Shown here: positions 41,902-50,690 of the stretch, one piece after another
Numbering within the stretch: the first letter of the stretch is position 1
Layout of the letters: the number at the start of each line of letters is the position of its first letter
Assembly: GCF_903652925.1 (NCBI RefSeq)
Contig: NZ_CAHLAR010000011.1
Location: forward strand, 62,001-126,000
DNA from: Achromobacter anxifer
GTDB lineage: Bacteria > Pseudomonadota > Gammaproteobacteria > Burkholderiales > Burkholderiaceae_B
Direction: 5' to 3'
Length of the DNA stretch: 64,000 nt
Translations under genes and position numbers: made by a program
Notes under the pieces: model-generated
The model's database searches: none
What the model was told of the DNA's origin: nothing
Seen by the model: the letters and a program-made list of their open reading frames with translations, nothing else

Positions 41902-43617
41902 TTACAGCACGTCCCCGGCGTAGTCCGCCAGGCGCGAACGTTCGCCGCGCTGCAGCGTCACGTGTCCCGAGTGCGGCCAGCCCTTGAAGCGGTCGACCAC
42001 GAACGTCAGGCCGGAACTGCCTTCGGTCAGGTAGGGCGTATCGATCTGGGCGATGTTGCCCAGGCAGATCACCTTGGTGCCGGGACCGGCGCGCGTGACC
42101 AGGGTCTTCATCTGCTTGGGCGTCAGGTTCTGCGCTTCGTCGATGATGAGGTACTTGTTCAGGAAGGTGCGGCCGCGCATGAAGTTCAGGGATTTGACCT
42201 TGATGCGCGAGCGGATCAGGTCCATGGTGGCGGCGCGCCCCCAGTCCCCGTTGCCTTCGCCTTCGCCCATGTTGAGGACGTCCAGGTTGTCTTCCAGGGC
42301 GCCCATCCAGGGCAGCATCTTCTCTTCTTCCGTGCCCGGCAGGAAACCGATGTCTTCGCCGACGGGCACCGTGACGCGGGTCATGATGATCTCGGTATAG
42401 CGCTTGGTTTCCAACACCTGCGTGATGCCCGCGGCCAGCGCCAGCAGCGTCTTGCCGGTGCCCGCCTGGCCCAGCAGCGACACGAAGTCGCATTCCGGGT
42501 TCATCAGCAGGTTCATGGCGAAGTTCTGCTCGCGGTTGCGCGCCGTGATGCCCCAGACATTGTTCTTGCCGTGGGTGTAGTCGCGCAGCGTCGCCAGCAC
42601 CGCCATCTTGCCGCTGACCTCGCGCACCTGCGCGTACAGGGGCATCTGGCCTTCGAAGTAGACGAACTGGTTGACCACGAACTGCGAGCATAGCGGGCCA
42701 TGGATGCGGTAGAAGGTGGTGCCGCCCTGTTGCCAGGATTCGACGTCCTTGCCGTGCTTGTTCCAGAAGTCCTCGGGCAGCTGCATCACGCCCGAATACA
42801 TCAGGTCCGAGTCTTCCATGACATGGTCGTTGAAGTAGTCTTCAGCGGCCATGCCCAGCGCGCGCGCCTTCAGGCGCATGTTGATGTCCTTGGACACCAG
42901 CACGACTTCGCGTTGCGGGTATTTTTCCTGCAGGGCGCGCACCACGCCCAGGATCTGGTTGTCGGCCTTGCCCATGGGCAGGTCCGAGGGCAGGGTGCTG
43001 TGGATCGCGGTCGTCTGGAACATCAGGCGGCCGGTGGCGTCCTTGTTGCCCAGCTTGGTCAGCTCCAGCCCTTCGTCGAGCTGGGTCGCGTCCTGCACCA
43101 GGGCATCCAGCGAGCGGCTGACCTGGCGCGCGTTGCGCGCCACTTCAGACATGCCTTTCTTCTGGTGGTCCAGCTCTTCGAGCGTCATCATCGGCAGGAA
43201 GATGTCGTGCTCTTCGAAGCGGAACAGCGAGCTGGGGTCGTGCAGCAGCACATTGGTGTCCAGCACGAACAGCTTGCGCGGCTCGTTCTGGGCGCGCGCC
43301 TTGGCGCGTTTGCTTGGAGCCGGGGCGGCCTTGGCGCGGCGCGTCTCGGCGCGCGGGGCAGGGGCTGCGGGGGGCGGCGGCGGCACCTGGCGGGCAGGAG
43401 CCGGGATCTGCGCCTTGCGGGCCGGGGCGGCCAAGCCGTCGAGTTCGGGCTGGACGAGCAACTCGTTGTCGTCGTCCTCGGCGAGGACTGCCTGGGTGCT
43501 GGACCGCGCAGCGGCGGTCTTGGTGCTACGGGCCTGCGCCCGGGCGGATTCGCCCGAGGGGAAGGTCAGGATGGCTGCGGGACGGGTGGGCAACTTCGGA
43601 AGCGGCATATTTGTCAC
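41902..43617 (-). CDS. PIN-PhoH family ATPase/ribonuclease-like protein
   Basis: A 571-residue protein. After a Pro/Ala-rich linker (1-110) comes a PIN nuclease-like domain (about 113-260; KLFVLDTNVLLHDP and later acidic residues). The C-terminal PhoH domain is an ATPase (about 330-565) with Walker A GQAGTGKTLLA and Walker B KYLIIDEAQNLTP. PhoH2-type PIN-PhoH proteins act as RNA helicase/ribonucleases in other bacteria. Located 51 bases downstream of the peroxiredoxin gene on the same strand. Confidence 0.9.
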   Translation of the reverse strand: MTNMPLPKLPTRPAAILTFPSGESARAQARSTKTAAARSSTQAVLAEDDDNELLVQPELDGLAAPARKAQIPAPARQVPPPPPAAPAPRAETRRAKAAPAPSKRAKARAQNEPRKLFVLDTNVLLHDPSSLFRFEEHDIFLPMMTLEELDHQKKGMSEVARNARQVSRSLDALVQDATQLDEGLELTKLGNKDATGRLMFQTTAIHSTLPSDLPMGKADNQILGVVRALQEKYPQREVVLVSKDINMRLKARALGMAAEDYFNDHVMEDSDLMYSGVMQLPEDFWNKHGKDVESWQQGGTTFYRIHGPLCSQFVVNQFVYFEGQMPLYAQVREVSGKMAVLATLRDYTHGKNNVWGITARNREQNFAMNLLMNPECDFVSLLGQAGTGKTLLALAAGITQVLETKRYTEIIMTRVTVPVGEDIGFLPGTEEEKMLPWMGALEDNLDVLNMGEGEGNGDWGRAATMDLIRSRIKVKSLNFMRGRTFLNKYLIIDEAQNLTPKQMKTLVTRAGPGTKVICLGNIAQIDTPYLTEGSSGLTFVVDRFKGWPHSGHVTLQRGERSRLADYAGDVL

Positions 43618-43668
43618 TCTCCAGTGTGGGCCGGCTATAGCGCCTGACGGGTAAACCTGTGCCTACGG

Positions 43669-44133
43669 CTAACCGATGCTTTTTGCTGCCTGCAGGACTT
43701 CCTTGGCGTGGCCCGGGACCTTCACCCCGCGCCACTCCTGCACCAGCACGCCATACGCATCGATCAGGAAGGTGCTGCGTTCGATGCCGCGCACCTGCTT
43801 GCCGTACATGTTCTTTTGCTTGATGACGCCGTACAGATTGCACACGGTTTCGTCGGCGTCGGAGATTAGAGGGAACGGAAGTTCGTACTTGGCCTTGAAG
43901 TTCTCGTGCGACTTCAGTGAATCGCGCGAGATGCCGATGACCACGGCGCTGGCCGCCAGGAATTCGGCGTTCAGATCGCGGAAATCCTGGCTTTCGGTGG
44001 TGCAGCCAGGCGTGTTGTCCTTGGGGTAGAAATACAGGATCACGGCGCGGCCCTGGCACTGCTCCAGGCTGATCGGACCTATGGTGCTTTCGGCGGTGAA
44101 CAGCGGGGCGGGCTTGCCTATGGTCGGCGTCAT
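43669..44133 (-). CDS. bcp: BCP/PrxQ-type peroxiredoxin
   Basis: A 154-residue thiol peroxidase that reduces hydroperoxides. The peroxidatic cysteine is Cys44 in YPKDNTPGCTTES. The resolving cysteine normally five residues later (C-x4-C of E. coli BCP) is replaced by Gln49. Remaining cysteines are Cys26 and Cys98 (DETVCNLYG). It therefore works either as a 1-Cys enzyme or with a different resolving partner. The start overlaps the upstream gene by 4 bases, and phoH follows. Confidence 0.9.
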   Translation of the reverse strand: MTPTIGKPAPLFTAESTIGPISLEQCQGRAVILYFYPKDNTPGCTTESQDFRDLNAEFLAASAVVIGISRDSLKSHENFKAKYELPFPLISDADETVCNLYGVIKQKNMYGKQVRGIERSTFLIDAYGVLVQEWRGVKVPGHAKEVLQAAKSIG

Positions 44134-44591
44134 TTCTTGGATTCTCCGTTGGGGGGGATGAGGGCCACGACCACGCGCCGGCCCTCCGCCATCAGGATGT
44201 TGTAGGTGCGCGAGGCGGCATGGGTATCCATGATTTCCACGCCGATGCCGACCGCCAGCAGGGGGCGCAGCACGTCGGGTCGCAGGAACTGCTGCCGCGC
44301 GCCCGTGCCCACCAGCAGCACTTCCGGCGCGTTCCCGGGGCGGCTGGGGGAGGCTTCGGGTTCGTCCAGAAAAGCCAAGGGGTCGCGGACGGGCTCGGAT
44401 AATCCGGCAGCCTGGCGCAAGAGGGAGGGGGTGATGTCGGCCGGCGACTCAACGGGCCAGTGGGTAACTTCGCCTTCGGGGCCGAATGCGACCGAGGAGG
44501 AAAAACGTACCTGGTTGACCTCGATATAGCCATCGCCATAGGCGGTGACGGTATTCAGAGCGGCCGTCGCAGGATCGGTATGCAGCTTCAA
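44130..44591 (-). CDS. Mth938-like domain protein
   Basis: A 153-residue protein of the Mth938/NDUFAF3-like fold. The start (YGDGYIEVNQVRFSSSVAFGPEG) and the central EVLLVGTGARQQFLRPDVLRPLLAVGIGVEIMDTHAASRTYNILMAEGRRVVVALIPP block are typical. In eukaryotes the family member NDUFAF3 assists complex I assembly; the bacterial role is unknown. First gene of an operon with bcp and phoH. Confidence 0.85.
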   Translation of the reverse strand: MKLHTDPATAALNTVTAYGDGYIEVNQVRFSSSVAFGPEGEVTHWPVESPADITPSLLRQAAGLSEPVRDPLAFLDEPEASPSRPGNAPEVLLVGTGARQQFLRPDVLRPLLAVGIGVEIMDTHAASRTYNILMAEGRRVVVALIPPNGESKK

Positions 44592-44789
44592 TAAAAACTC
44601 CGGCTATATGGCCCGATAATAGCGCATCAGGATGACGCCATGTTGCAGGGTATCCACGAGAGGGGAAGGGCCTGCGCGCCGGACCCGCCGCGCCCGTTTT
44701 CTGCCCTGCGAGGAGGCATGTTTTGCCTGGGGGCGGTCCGGACGTGAAACAGGGGCCCGAGCCGCGCGATTTTCCTGGCGCGAGAGTCA

Positions 44790-44842
44790 AAAACGGCCCC
44801 GTTTTTTTCCCATTTGCCGCCTGGGCCTCCTTGCGCTAGATT
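44790..44842 (+). promoter_or_regulatory. Palindrome and promoter upstream of alaC-hom-thrC
   Basis: AAAACGG-CC-CCGTTTT followed by more T (44790-44808) resembles a short terminator. Just downstream, TTGCCG (44814-44819) and TAGATT (44837-44842) with 17-base spacing form a plausible promoter, giving a leader of about 110 bases before alaC. I see no leader peptide rich in Thr, Ile or Ala codons. The remainder of the 367-base gap 44592-44958 shows nothing recognisable. Confidence 0.4.
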
Positions 44843-44958
44843 ACAGGGTTTTGCTGCGCTGCAATCTGATGCTGGCGCGGCGTTTCAGACCCATTTCCCC
44901 TTCGCGCATACGCGCCCTGGTTTTTTTTGCCCTTTTTTCGCCCCTAAGGATTCCCATC

Positions 44959-46146
44959 ATGAGGAAGTTCTCCCGCATTGAGCGTTTGCCCCCGTACGTT
45001 TTCAACATTACCGGCGAGCTCAAGATGGCGGCGCGTAGGCGTGGCGAAGACATCATCGACATGTCCATGGGCAACCCGGACGGCGCGACCCCCAAGCACA
45101 TCGTCGACAAGATGGTGGAAGCCACGACGCGCCCGACCACGCACGGCTATTCCGTGTCCAAGGGAATCCCGCGTCTGCGCAAGGCGATCTGTGACTGGTA
45201 CCAGCGCCGCTACGCAGTCGAGTTCGATCCGGATTCCGAAGCCATCGTCACCATCGGCTCGAAGGAAGGCCTGGCCCACTTGATGCTGGCCACGCTGGAC
45301 CGCGGCGACACCGTGCTGGTGCCGAACCCCAGCTATCCGATCCACATCTATGGCGCCGTCATCGCCGGCGCCAACATCCGTTCCGTGCGCATGACTCCGG
45401 GCGTGGACTTCTTCGAGGAACTGGAGCGCGCCGTGCGCGAGTCCATCCCGAAGCCCAAGATGATGGTGCTGGGCTTTCCCAGCAACCCGACCGCGCAGTG
45501 CGTGGACCTGTCGTTCTTCGAACGCGTGGTGGCGCTGGCGAAGGAACACGACATCCTGGTGGTGCACGACCTGGCCTATGCCGACATCACCTTCGACGGC
45601 TACGTGGCGCCGTCCATCATGCAGGTGCCCGGCGCGCGCGATGTCGCCGTCGAGTTCTTCACGATGAGCAAGAGCTACAACATGGCGGGCTGGCGCATCG
45701 GCTACATGGTCGGCAACCGCGAGCTGGTCAACGCGCTCGCGCGCATCAAGAGCTATCACGACTACGGCACGTTCACGCCGATCCAGGTGGCGTCCATCGC
45801 CGCCCTGGACGGCCCGCAGGACTGCGTGAACGAGATCGTGGCGCAGTACCAAAGCCGTCGCGACGTGCTCGTGCGCGGCTTGCATGAAGCAGGTTGGAAT
45901 GTGGAAATTCCCAAGGCGTCCATGTACATCTGGGCGCAGATCCCCGAACCCTACAGGGCGATGGGCTCTTTGGAATTTGCCAAGCGCGTCCTGTCGGATG
46001 CGAAGGTGGCCGTGTCCCCCGGGATCGGCTTCGGCGAGTATGGCGACGAGTACGTACGCTTCGCTCTTATCGAAAACGAGCAGCGCACCCGGCAAGCGGT
46101 GCGAGGCATCAAAGACATGTTCCGCAAGGACGGATTGCTGAAGTAG
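44959..46146 (+). CDS. alaC: Alanine transaminase-type aminotransferase
   Basis: A 395-residue fold-type I PLP enzyme. The PLP lysine is Lys238 in [15 protein letters not shown], and NPTAQ and DLAYAD provide the cofactor-ring contacts. It is close to E. coli AlaC (pyruvate + glutamate to alanine + 2-oxoglutarate). The ATG at 44959 has TAAGGA at the right distance; the frame continues upstream but is not coding. Upstream of hom and thrC on the same strand, a linkage common in betaproteobacteria. Confidence 0.9.
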   Translation: MRKFSRIERLPPYVFNITGELKMAARRRGEDIIDMSMGNPDGATPKHIVDKMVEATTRPTTHGYSVSKGIPRLRKAICDWYQRRYAVEFDPDSEAIVTIGSKEGLAHLMLATLDRGDTVLVPNPSYPIHIYGAVIAGANIRSVRMTPGVDFFEELERAVRESIPKPKMMVLGFPSNPTAQCVDLSFFERVVALAKEHDILVVHDLAYADITFDGYVAPSIMQVPGARDVAVEFFTMSKSYNMAGWRIGYMVGNRELVNALARIKSYHDYGTFTPIQVASIAALDGPQDCVNEIVAQYQSRRDVLVRGLHEAGWNVEIPKASMYIWAQIPEPYRAMGSLEFAKRVLSDAKVAVSPGIGFGEYGDEYVRFALIENEQRTRQAVRGIKDMFRKDGLLK

Positions 46147-46148
46147 GA

Positions 46149-46225
46149 CCACCCCCGCAGCGCTGCGCGCTTCCCCCTCAAGGGGGCGCCGCAGCGGACC
46201 GGCGAAGCCGGCTCCGCGCGGCCCC
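46149..46225 (+). repeat. Dispersed intergenic repeat, copy 1
   Basis: A GC-rich block built around TTCCCCCTCAAGGGGGCGCC (itself a palindrome) and AAGCCGGCTCCGCG. A second copy about 85% alike by eye is at 47632-47711 in the same orientation. The pair brackets hom. Similar sequences are, to my knowledge, numerous in intergenic regions of this bacterial group. Confidence 0.7.
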
Positions 46226-46318
46226 GCGTGGTGCAGCCAAGTGTGGAGTTTCTCGCTCAGCAGTTATGGAGAACCAAAAATGAATTCCCCTCAACGCCCG
46301 CCCGCAGAAGGCGCCGCG

Positions 46319-47623
46319 ATGAATCCCATGAAAGTCGGCCTGCTCGGCCTGGGCGTGGTTGGCGGAGGCACCTGGGCGGTGCTGTCGCGCAACGCGGAAG
46401 AGATTGCGCGCCGCGCCGGCCGCCGCATTGAAGTGACCCGCGCCGCCGTGCGTGACGTGGCCAAGGCGCGCGCGCGCGTTGGCGATGCGATCAAGGTCGA
46501 TACTGACGTGCACGCGCTGGTGCGCGATCCGGAAATCGACATCGTCGTCGAGCTGATCGGCGGCGACACGCTGGCGCGCGAGCTGGTGCTGGAAGCCATT
46601 GCCAATGGCAAGCACGTCGTGACCGCCAACAAGGCGCTGCTGGCCAAGCACGGCAACGAGATCTTCGCGGCGGCCCACGAGCGCGGCGTGATGGTCACCT
46701 TCGAGGCCGCCGTCGCCGGCGGCATCCCCATCATCAAGGCGATCCGCGAAGGCCTGACCGCCAACCGCATCCAGTGGGTGGCCGGCATCATCAACGGCAC
46801 CACCAACTTCATCCTGTCGGAAATGCGTTCGCGCGGCCTGCCGTTCGCCGACGTGCTGGCCGAGGCGCAGCGCCTGGGCTACGCCGAAGCCGACCCCACG
46901 TTCGACGTGGAAGGCGTGGACGCCGCTCACAAACTGACCCTGCTGGCTTCGCTGGCTTTCGGCGTGCCGGTCCAGTTCGATCGCGCCTACATCGAAGGCA
47001 TTTCGCAGCTGGCCGCCGAGGACATCGAGCATGCCGAGCGCCTGGGCTACCGCATCAAACTGCTGGGTGTGACCAAGCGCCGTCCCGACGGCATCGAGCT
47101 GCGCGTGCATCCCGCGCTGGTGCCGGCGGAGCGTCTGCTGGCCAATGTCGAAGGCGCGATGAACGCCGTGCTGGTCAAGGGCGACGCTGTCGGCCCGACG
47201 CTGTATTACGGCCAGGGCGCGGGCGAAGAGCCCACCGCCTCCGCCGTGGTGGCCGACCTGGTCGACGTGACCCGCCTGCATACCGCGGACCCGGGCAACC
47301 GCGTGCCGCACCTGGCCTTCCAGCCGGACGCGATGTCCGACACGCCGATCCTGCCGATCGAACAGGTCAGCACCTCGTACTACCTGCGCCTGCGCGTGGA
47401 CGACCAGCCGGGCGTGCTGGCCGACATCGCCCGCATCCTGGCCGACCGCTCCATCTCCATCGGTTCGATGATCCAGCAGCCGTCGCACATCGGTGGCGCC
47501 GACATCATCTTCCTGACGCACGAGGCGGTCGAAGGCAACGTCAATCAGGCGATCGAGCGCATCGAGGCATTGCCGTTCGTGCGTTCGAAGGTGACGCGCC
47601 TCCGAGTGGAAAATCTCACGTGA
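46319..47623 (+). CDS. hom: Homoserine dehydrogenase
   Basis: A 434-residue enzyme reducing aspartate semialdehyde to homoserine, the branch point to threonine and methionine. N-terminal Rossmann motif GLGVVGGGT, catalytic region GIINGTTNFIL and EADPTFDVEGVDAAHKL, and a C-terminal ACT domain (about 355-434, YYLRLRVDDQPGVLADIARIL) that usually binds threonine as feedback inhibitor. An in-frame ATG at 46280 with GGAGA upstream would add 13 residues; 46319 gives the usual family length. Confidence 0.95.
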   Translation: MNPMKVGLLGLGVVGGGTWAVLSRNAEEIARRAGRRIEVTRAAVRDVAKARARVGDAIKVDTDVHALVRDPEIDIVVELIGGDTLARELVLEAIANGKHVVTANKALLAKHGNEIFAAAHERGVMVTFEAAVAGGIPIIKAIREGLTANRIQWVAGIINGTTNFILSEMRSRGLPFADVLAEAQRLGYAEADPTFDVEGVDAAHKLTLLASLAFGVPVQFDRAYIEGISQLAAEDIEHAERLGYRIKLLGVTKRRPDGIELRVHPALVPAERLLANVEGAMNAVLVKGDAVGPTLYYGQGAGEEPTASAVVADLVDVTRLHTADPGNRVPHLAFQPDAMSDTPILPIEQVSTSYYLRLRVDDQPGVLADIARILADRSISIGSMIQQPSHIGGADIIFLTHEAVEGNVNQAIERIEALPFVRSKVTRLRVENLT

Positions 47624-47631
47624 GCAAGGCT

Positions 47632-47711
47632 CACCCCCGAAGCGCCTGCGGCGCTTCCCCCTCAAAGGGGGCGCCGCTGACGGACTGGCAAAGCCGGCTC
47701 CGCGGCGGCCG
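47632..47711 (+). repeat. Dispersed intergenic repeat, copy 2
   Basis: Same element as at 46149-46225: ACCCCCGAAGCGC, TTCCCCCTCAAAGGGGGCGCC, then AAGCCGGCTCCGCGG. It fills most of the hom-thrC gap and can fold into strong hairpins. Confidence 0.7.
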
Positions 47712-47753
47712 GGATACGGGAGCAACGGCGTAGCGCATAGCGGAACCATCGAC

Positions 47754-49163
47754 ATGAAATACATATCTACCCGCGGCGGCATGGCCGCGATGGAATTCTC
47801 GGACATCCTGCTGGAAGGCCTGGCGCCGGACGGCGGCCTGGCCGTGCCGGAGCAGCTGCCCCAGGTCTCGGCTGAAACGCTGGAGTCCTGGCGCGGCCTG
47901 CCGTATGCGGACCTGGCGTTCGAAGTGCTGTCCCTGTTCGCCACCGACATCCCGAAGGATGACCTGCGCCGCCTGACGCGCGCGGCCTATACGCAGCAGA
48001 CCTTCAACAGCGAGGACATCGTCCCGCTGCGTCCGCTGGACGGCGGCCTGTCGCTGCTGGGCCTGTCCGAAGGGCCGACGCTGGCCTTCAAGGACATGGC
48101 CATGCAATTCCTGGGCCAGGTCTTTGAATACGTGCTGGCCAAGCGCGGCACCACCCTGAACATCGTGGGCGCCACGTCCGGCGACACGGGTTCGGCGGCG
48201 GAATACGCGCTGCGCGGCAAGCAGGGCGTCGCGGTGTTCATGCTGTCACCCCATGGCCGCATGAGCGCCTTCCAGCGCGCGCAAATGTATTCGCTGCAGG
48301 ACGAGAACATCCACAACATCGCCGTGCGCGGCGTGTTCGACGAGGCCCAGGACATCGTCAAGGCCCTGGCCGGCGACCTGGAGTTCAAGACCAAATATCG
48401 CCTGGGAGCGGTCAACTCCATCAACTGGGCGCGCATCGCCGCCCAGGTGGTGTACTACTTCCACGGCTGGCTGCGCGCCACCGGCAAGGCCGGCGAGCAG
48501 GTCTCGTTTGCCGTGCCCTCGGGCAATTTCGGCAACATCCTGTCCGGACACATCGCGCGCAGCATGGGCCTGCCCATCCGCCGCCTGGTGCTGGCCACGA
48601 ACGAGAACAACGTGCTGGAAGAGTTCTTTCGCACCGGTGTCTATCGTCCGCGTCCCGCCGAGCAGACCTACGCAACCTCCAGCCCGTCCATGGACATCTC
48701 GCGCGCTTCGAACTTCGAACGCTTCGTGTTCGACCTGGTCGGCCGCGACGCCGCCCGCGTCAAGGAACTGTGGGCCGGCATGGCACGCGATGGATCGTTC
48801 GACCTGTCCAGCCTGAAGCCGCAATTCGAGGAGCGCTACGGCTTCGTATCGGGCGCCAGCACGCACGAAGACCGCCTGGCGACGATCCGTTCGGTCTACG
48901 ACGAAACCGGCGTGCTGATCGATCCGCACACGGCTGATGGCGTCAAGGTCGCGCGCGACTTCGTCGAGCCCGGCGTGCCGATGCTGGTGCTGGAAACCGC
49001 CTTGCCGGCGAAGTTCTCGGAAACGATCGAGCAGGCCCTGGGCCGTCCGGCGACCCCGCCTGGCAACCTGGCCGATCTTGAATCGCTGCCGCAACGCGTC
49101 GAAATCATGGATTGCGACGCGGCCGCCGTGCGCCGTTTCATCGAGGCGAACGCCAAGGTGTAA
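47754..49163 (+). CDS. thrC: Threonine synthase
   Basis: A 469-residue fold-type II PLP enzyme converting O-phosphohomoserine to threonine. The PLP lysine is Lys113 in LAFKDMAMQFLG, and the phosphate-binding GATSGDTGSAAEYAL follows. The start YISTRGG is typical of the long proteobacterial form. Last of the alaC-hom-thrC set, followed by a strong terminator. Confidence 0.96.
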   Translation: MKYISTRGGMAAMEFSDILLEGLAPDGGLAVPEQLPQVSAETLESWRGLPYADLAFEVLSLFATDIPKDDLRRLTRAAYTQQTFNSEDIVPLRPLDGGLSLLGLSEGPTLAFKDMAMQFLGQVFEYVLAKRGTTLNIVGATSGDTGSAAEYALRGKQGVAVFMLSPHGRMSAFQRAQMYSLQDENIHNIAVRGVFDEAQDIVKALAGDLEFKTKYRLGAVNSINWARIAAQVVYYFHGWLRATGKAGEQVSFAVPSGNFGNILSGHIARSMGLPIRRLVLATNENNVLEEFFRTGVYRPRPAEQTYATSSPSMDISRASNFERFVFDLVGRDAARVKELWAGMARDGSFDLSSLKPQFEERYGFVSGASTHEDRLATIRSVYDETGVLIDPHTADGVKVARDFVEPGVPMLVLETALPAKFSETIEQALGRPATPPGNLADLESLPQRVEIMDCDAAAVRRFIEANAKV

Positions 49164-49191
49164 AGGCCGCTTGCGTCTTGTATGCGTGTGC

Positions 49192-49226
49192 AACCCCTCG
49201 CAGGCCCGGCCTGCGAGGGGTTTTTT
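49192..49226 (+). terminator. Terminator of thrC
   Basis: A long perfect inverted repeat (AACCCCTCGCAGGC with its complement, 49192-49222) is followed by a T run to 49226. Confidence 0.92.
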
Positions 49227-49342
49227 GCATTCAGGCGGGTCCGCGGCATTACCTTCGCATGCATTTTGACCACAACCCGTCACGAATCAGGGGACAGCGT
49301 CAGATACAGTAAATCCACGATTCACTTTCGGAGAATACGCCC

Positions 49343-49564
49343 ATGAAACTGAAGACCATGACGCTTGCCCTGGCCGTGACCGGACTCGGGGTGCTGGCGG
49401 GATGCTCGTCCCCGTCGGTCATTCAGCAGCGGGATGGCAGCTCGACCGTGACGCCGGATACGCCCAAGTACGACAAGGACTCGGGCATGTACGAGTACGA
49501 CAAGGACGGCAAGAAGGTCCAGATCAACAAGGACGACGTGAAGTCGATCGAACAGGTCAAGTGA
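49343..49564 (+). CDS. YgdI/YgdR-family small lipoprotein
   Basis: A 73-residue lipoprotein precursor: signal LKTMTLALAVTGLGVLAGC with the lipobox Cys at 21, then a compact acidic domain (IQQRDGSSTVTPDTPKYDKD) ending KDDVKSIEQVK, as in the DUF903 YgdI/YgdR family. Function unknown, envelope-located. Own terminator follows. Confidence 0.85.
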   Translation: MKLKTMTLALAVTGLGVLAGCSSPSVIQQRDGSSTVTPDTPKYDKDSGMYEYDKDGKKVQINKDDVKSIEQVK

Positions 49565-49593
49565 TCTTGCTTGCGTAAGACGCGGAATGTAAA

Positions 49594-49628
49594 AGCCCCG
49601 GCTCATTGCGAGCCGGGGCTTTGCTTTT
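49594..49628. terminator. Bidirectional terminator between the YgdI/R lipoprotein and fbp
   Basis: A perfect 11-bp GC-rich stem (49594-49604 with 49610-49620) is flanked by A residues on one side and TTGCTTTT on the other. Confidence 0.85.
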
Positions 49629-49661
49629 GGAGCGATGCCGTTGCCGGCACCGCCAGTCGGG

Positions 49662-50681
49662 TCAGGCGCCCTTGGCTTCGGCGTGGTAGCGGCCGACGCG
49701 GTCGACTTCGTTCTTGGAACCCAGGATCACGCTGACGCGCTGGTGCAGCTTGTCGGGCTGGATTTCCATGATGCGCTGCTCGCCATTGATCGAGGCGCCG
49801 CCGGCCTGCTCGATCAGGAAGCTCATGGGGTTGGCTTCGTACATCAGGCGCAGCTTGCCGGCCTTGCCCGGTTCGCGGGCATCCCAGGGGTACATGAAGA
49901 TGCCGCCGCGGGTCAGGATGCGATGCACGTCCGCCACCATTGAGGCGATCCAGCGCATGTTGTAGTCCTTGCCGAGCGGGCCGGTGGAACCGGCCAGGCA
50001 GTCGTCGACGTAGCGCTTGACCGGGGCGGCCCAGTGGCGCATGTTCGACATATTGATGGCGAATTCCTTGGTGTCTTCCGGCACGCGGATGTTCTCGTGC
50101 GTCAGCACCCACGAGCCCATTTCGCGGTCCAGCGTGAAGCCCACCACGCCGTTGCCGATGGTCAGCACCAGCATGGTCTGCGGACCATAGACGGCATAGC
50201 CGGCCACGACCTGCTTGTCACCGGGCTGCAGGAAGTCCTGTTCGCACACGGGCGCGCCCGACACGTCGTGGGGCGCGTGCAGCACCGAGAAGATGGTGCC
50301 GATGGAGACGTTCACGTCGATGTTGGACGAGCCGTCCAGCGGATCGAACAGCAGCAGGTATTCGCCCTTGGGGTAGCGGTTCGGGATCAGATGGATGGTT
50401 TCCATCTCTTCCGAGGCCATGGCCGCGAGGTGGCCGCCCCATTCATTGGCTTCCAGCAGGATCTCGTTGGATAGCACGTCCAGTTTCTTCTGCACTTCGC
50501 CCTGGACGTTCTCGCTTTCCAGGCTGCCGAGGACGCCGCCGAGCGCACCCTTGCTCACCGCGTGGCTGATGGCCTTGCAGGCCCGCGCGACCACTTCGAT
50601 GAGCAGGCGCACTTCCGGTGCAAGGGCTTGAGCGGAGCGCTGCTGCTCCACCAGGTATTGAGTCAGTGTTTTGCGTTTCAA
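49662..50681 (-). CDS. fbp: Fructose-1,6-bisphosphatase class 1
   Basis: A 339-residue gluconeogenic enzyme hydrolysing fructose 1,6-bisphosphate. Metal/phosphate motif [13 protein letters not shown] (near residue 112) and the Glu-containing ASEEMETIH segment are present. Its start lies nine bases after the pepN stop on the same strand, so the two genes likely form an operon. Confidence 0.96.
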   Translation of the reverse strand: MKRKTLTQYLVEQQRSAQALAPEVRLLIEVVARACKAISHAVSKGALGGVLGSLESENVQGEVQKKLDVLSNEILLEANEWGGHLAAMASEEMETIHLIPNRYPKGEYLLLFDPLDGSSNIDVNVSIGTIFSVLHAPHDVSGAPVCEQDFLQPGDKQVVAGYAVYGPQTMLVLTIGNGVVGFTLDREMGSWVLTHENIRVPEDTKEFAINMSNMRHWAAPVKRYVDDCLAGSTGPLGKDYNMRWIASMVADVHRILTRGGIFMYPWDAREPGKAGKLRLMYEANPMSFLIEQAGGASINGEQRIMEIQPDKLHQRVSVILGSKNEVDRVGRYHAEAKGA

Positions 50682-50690
50682 AGGAACCTC

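Noticed and set aside
44632-44958. Upstream in-frame extension of alaC, or a threonine/isoleucine leader peptide
   Set aside because: The extension lacks conserved sequence and overlaps the predicted promoter; no run of Thr, Ile or Ala codons was found before the ATG at 44959.
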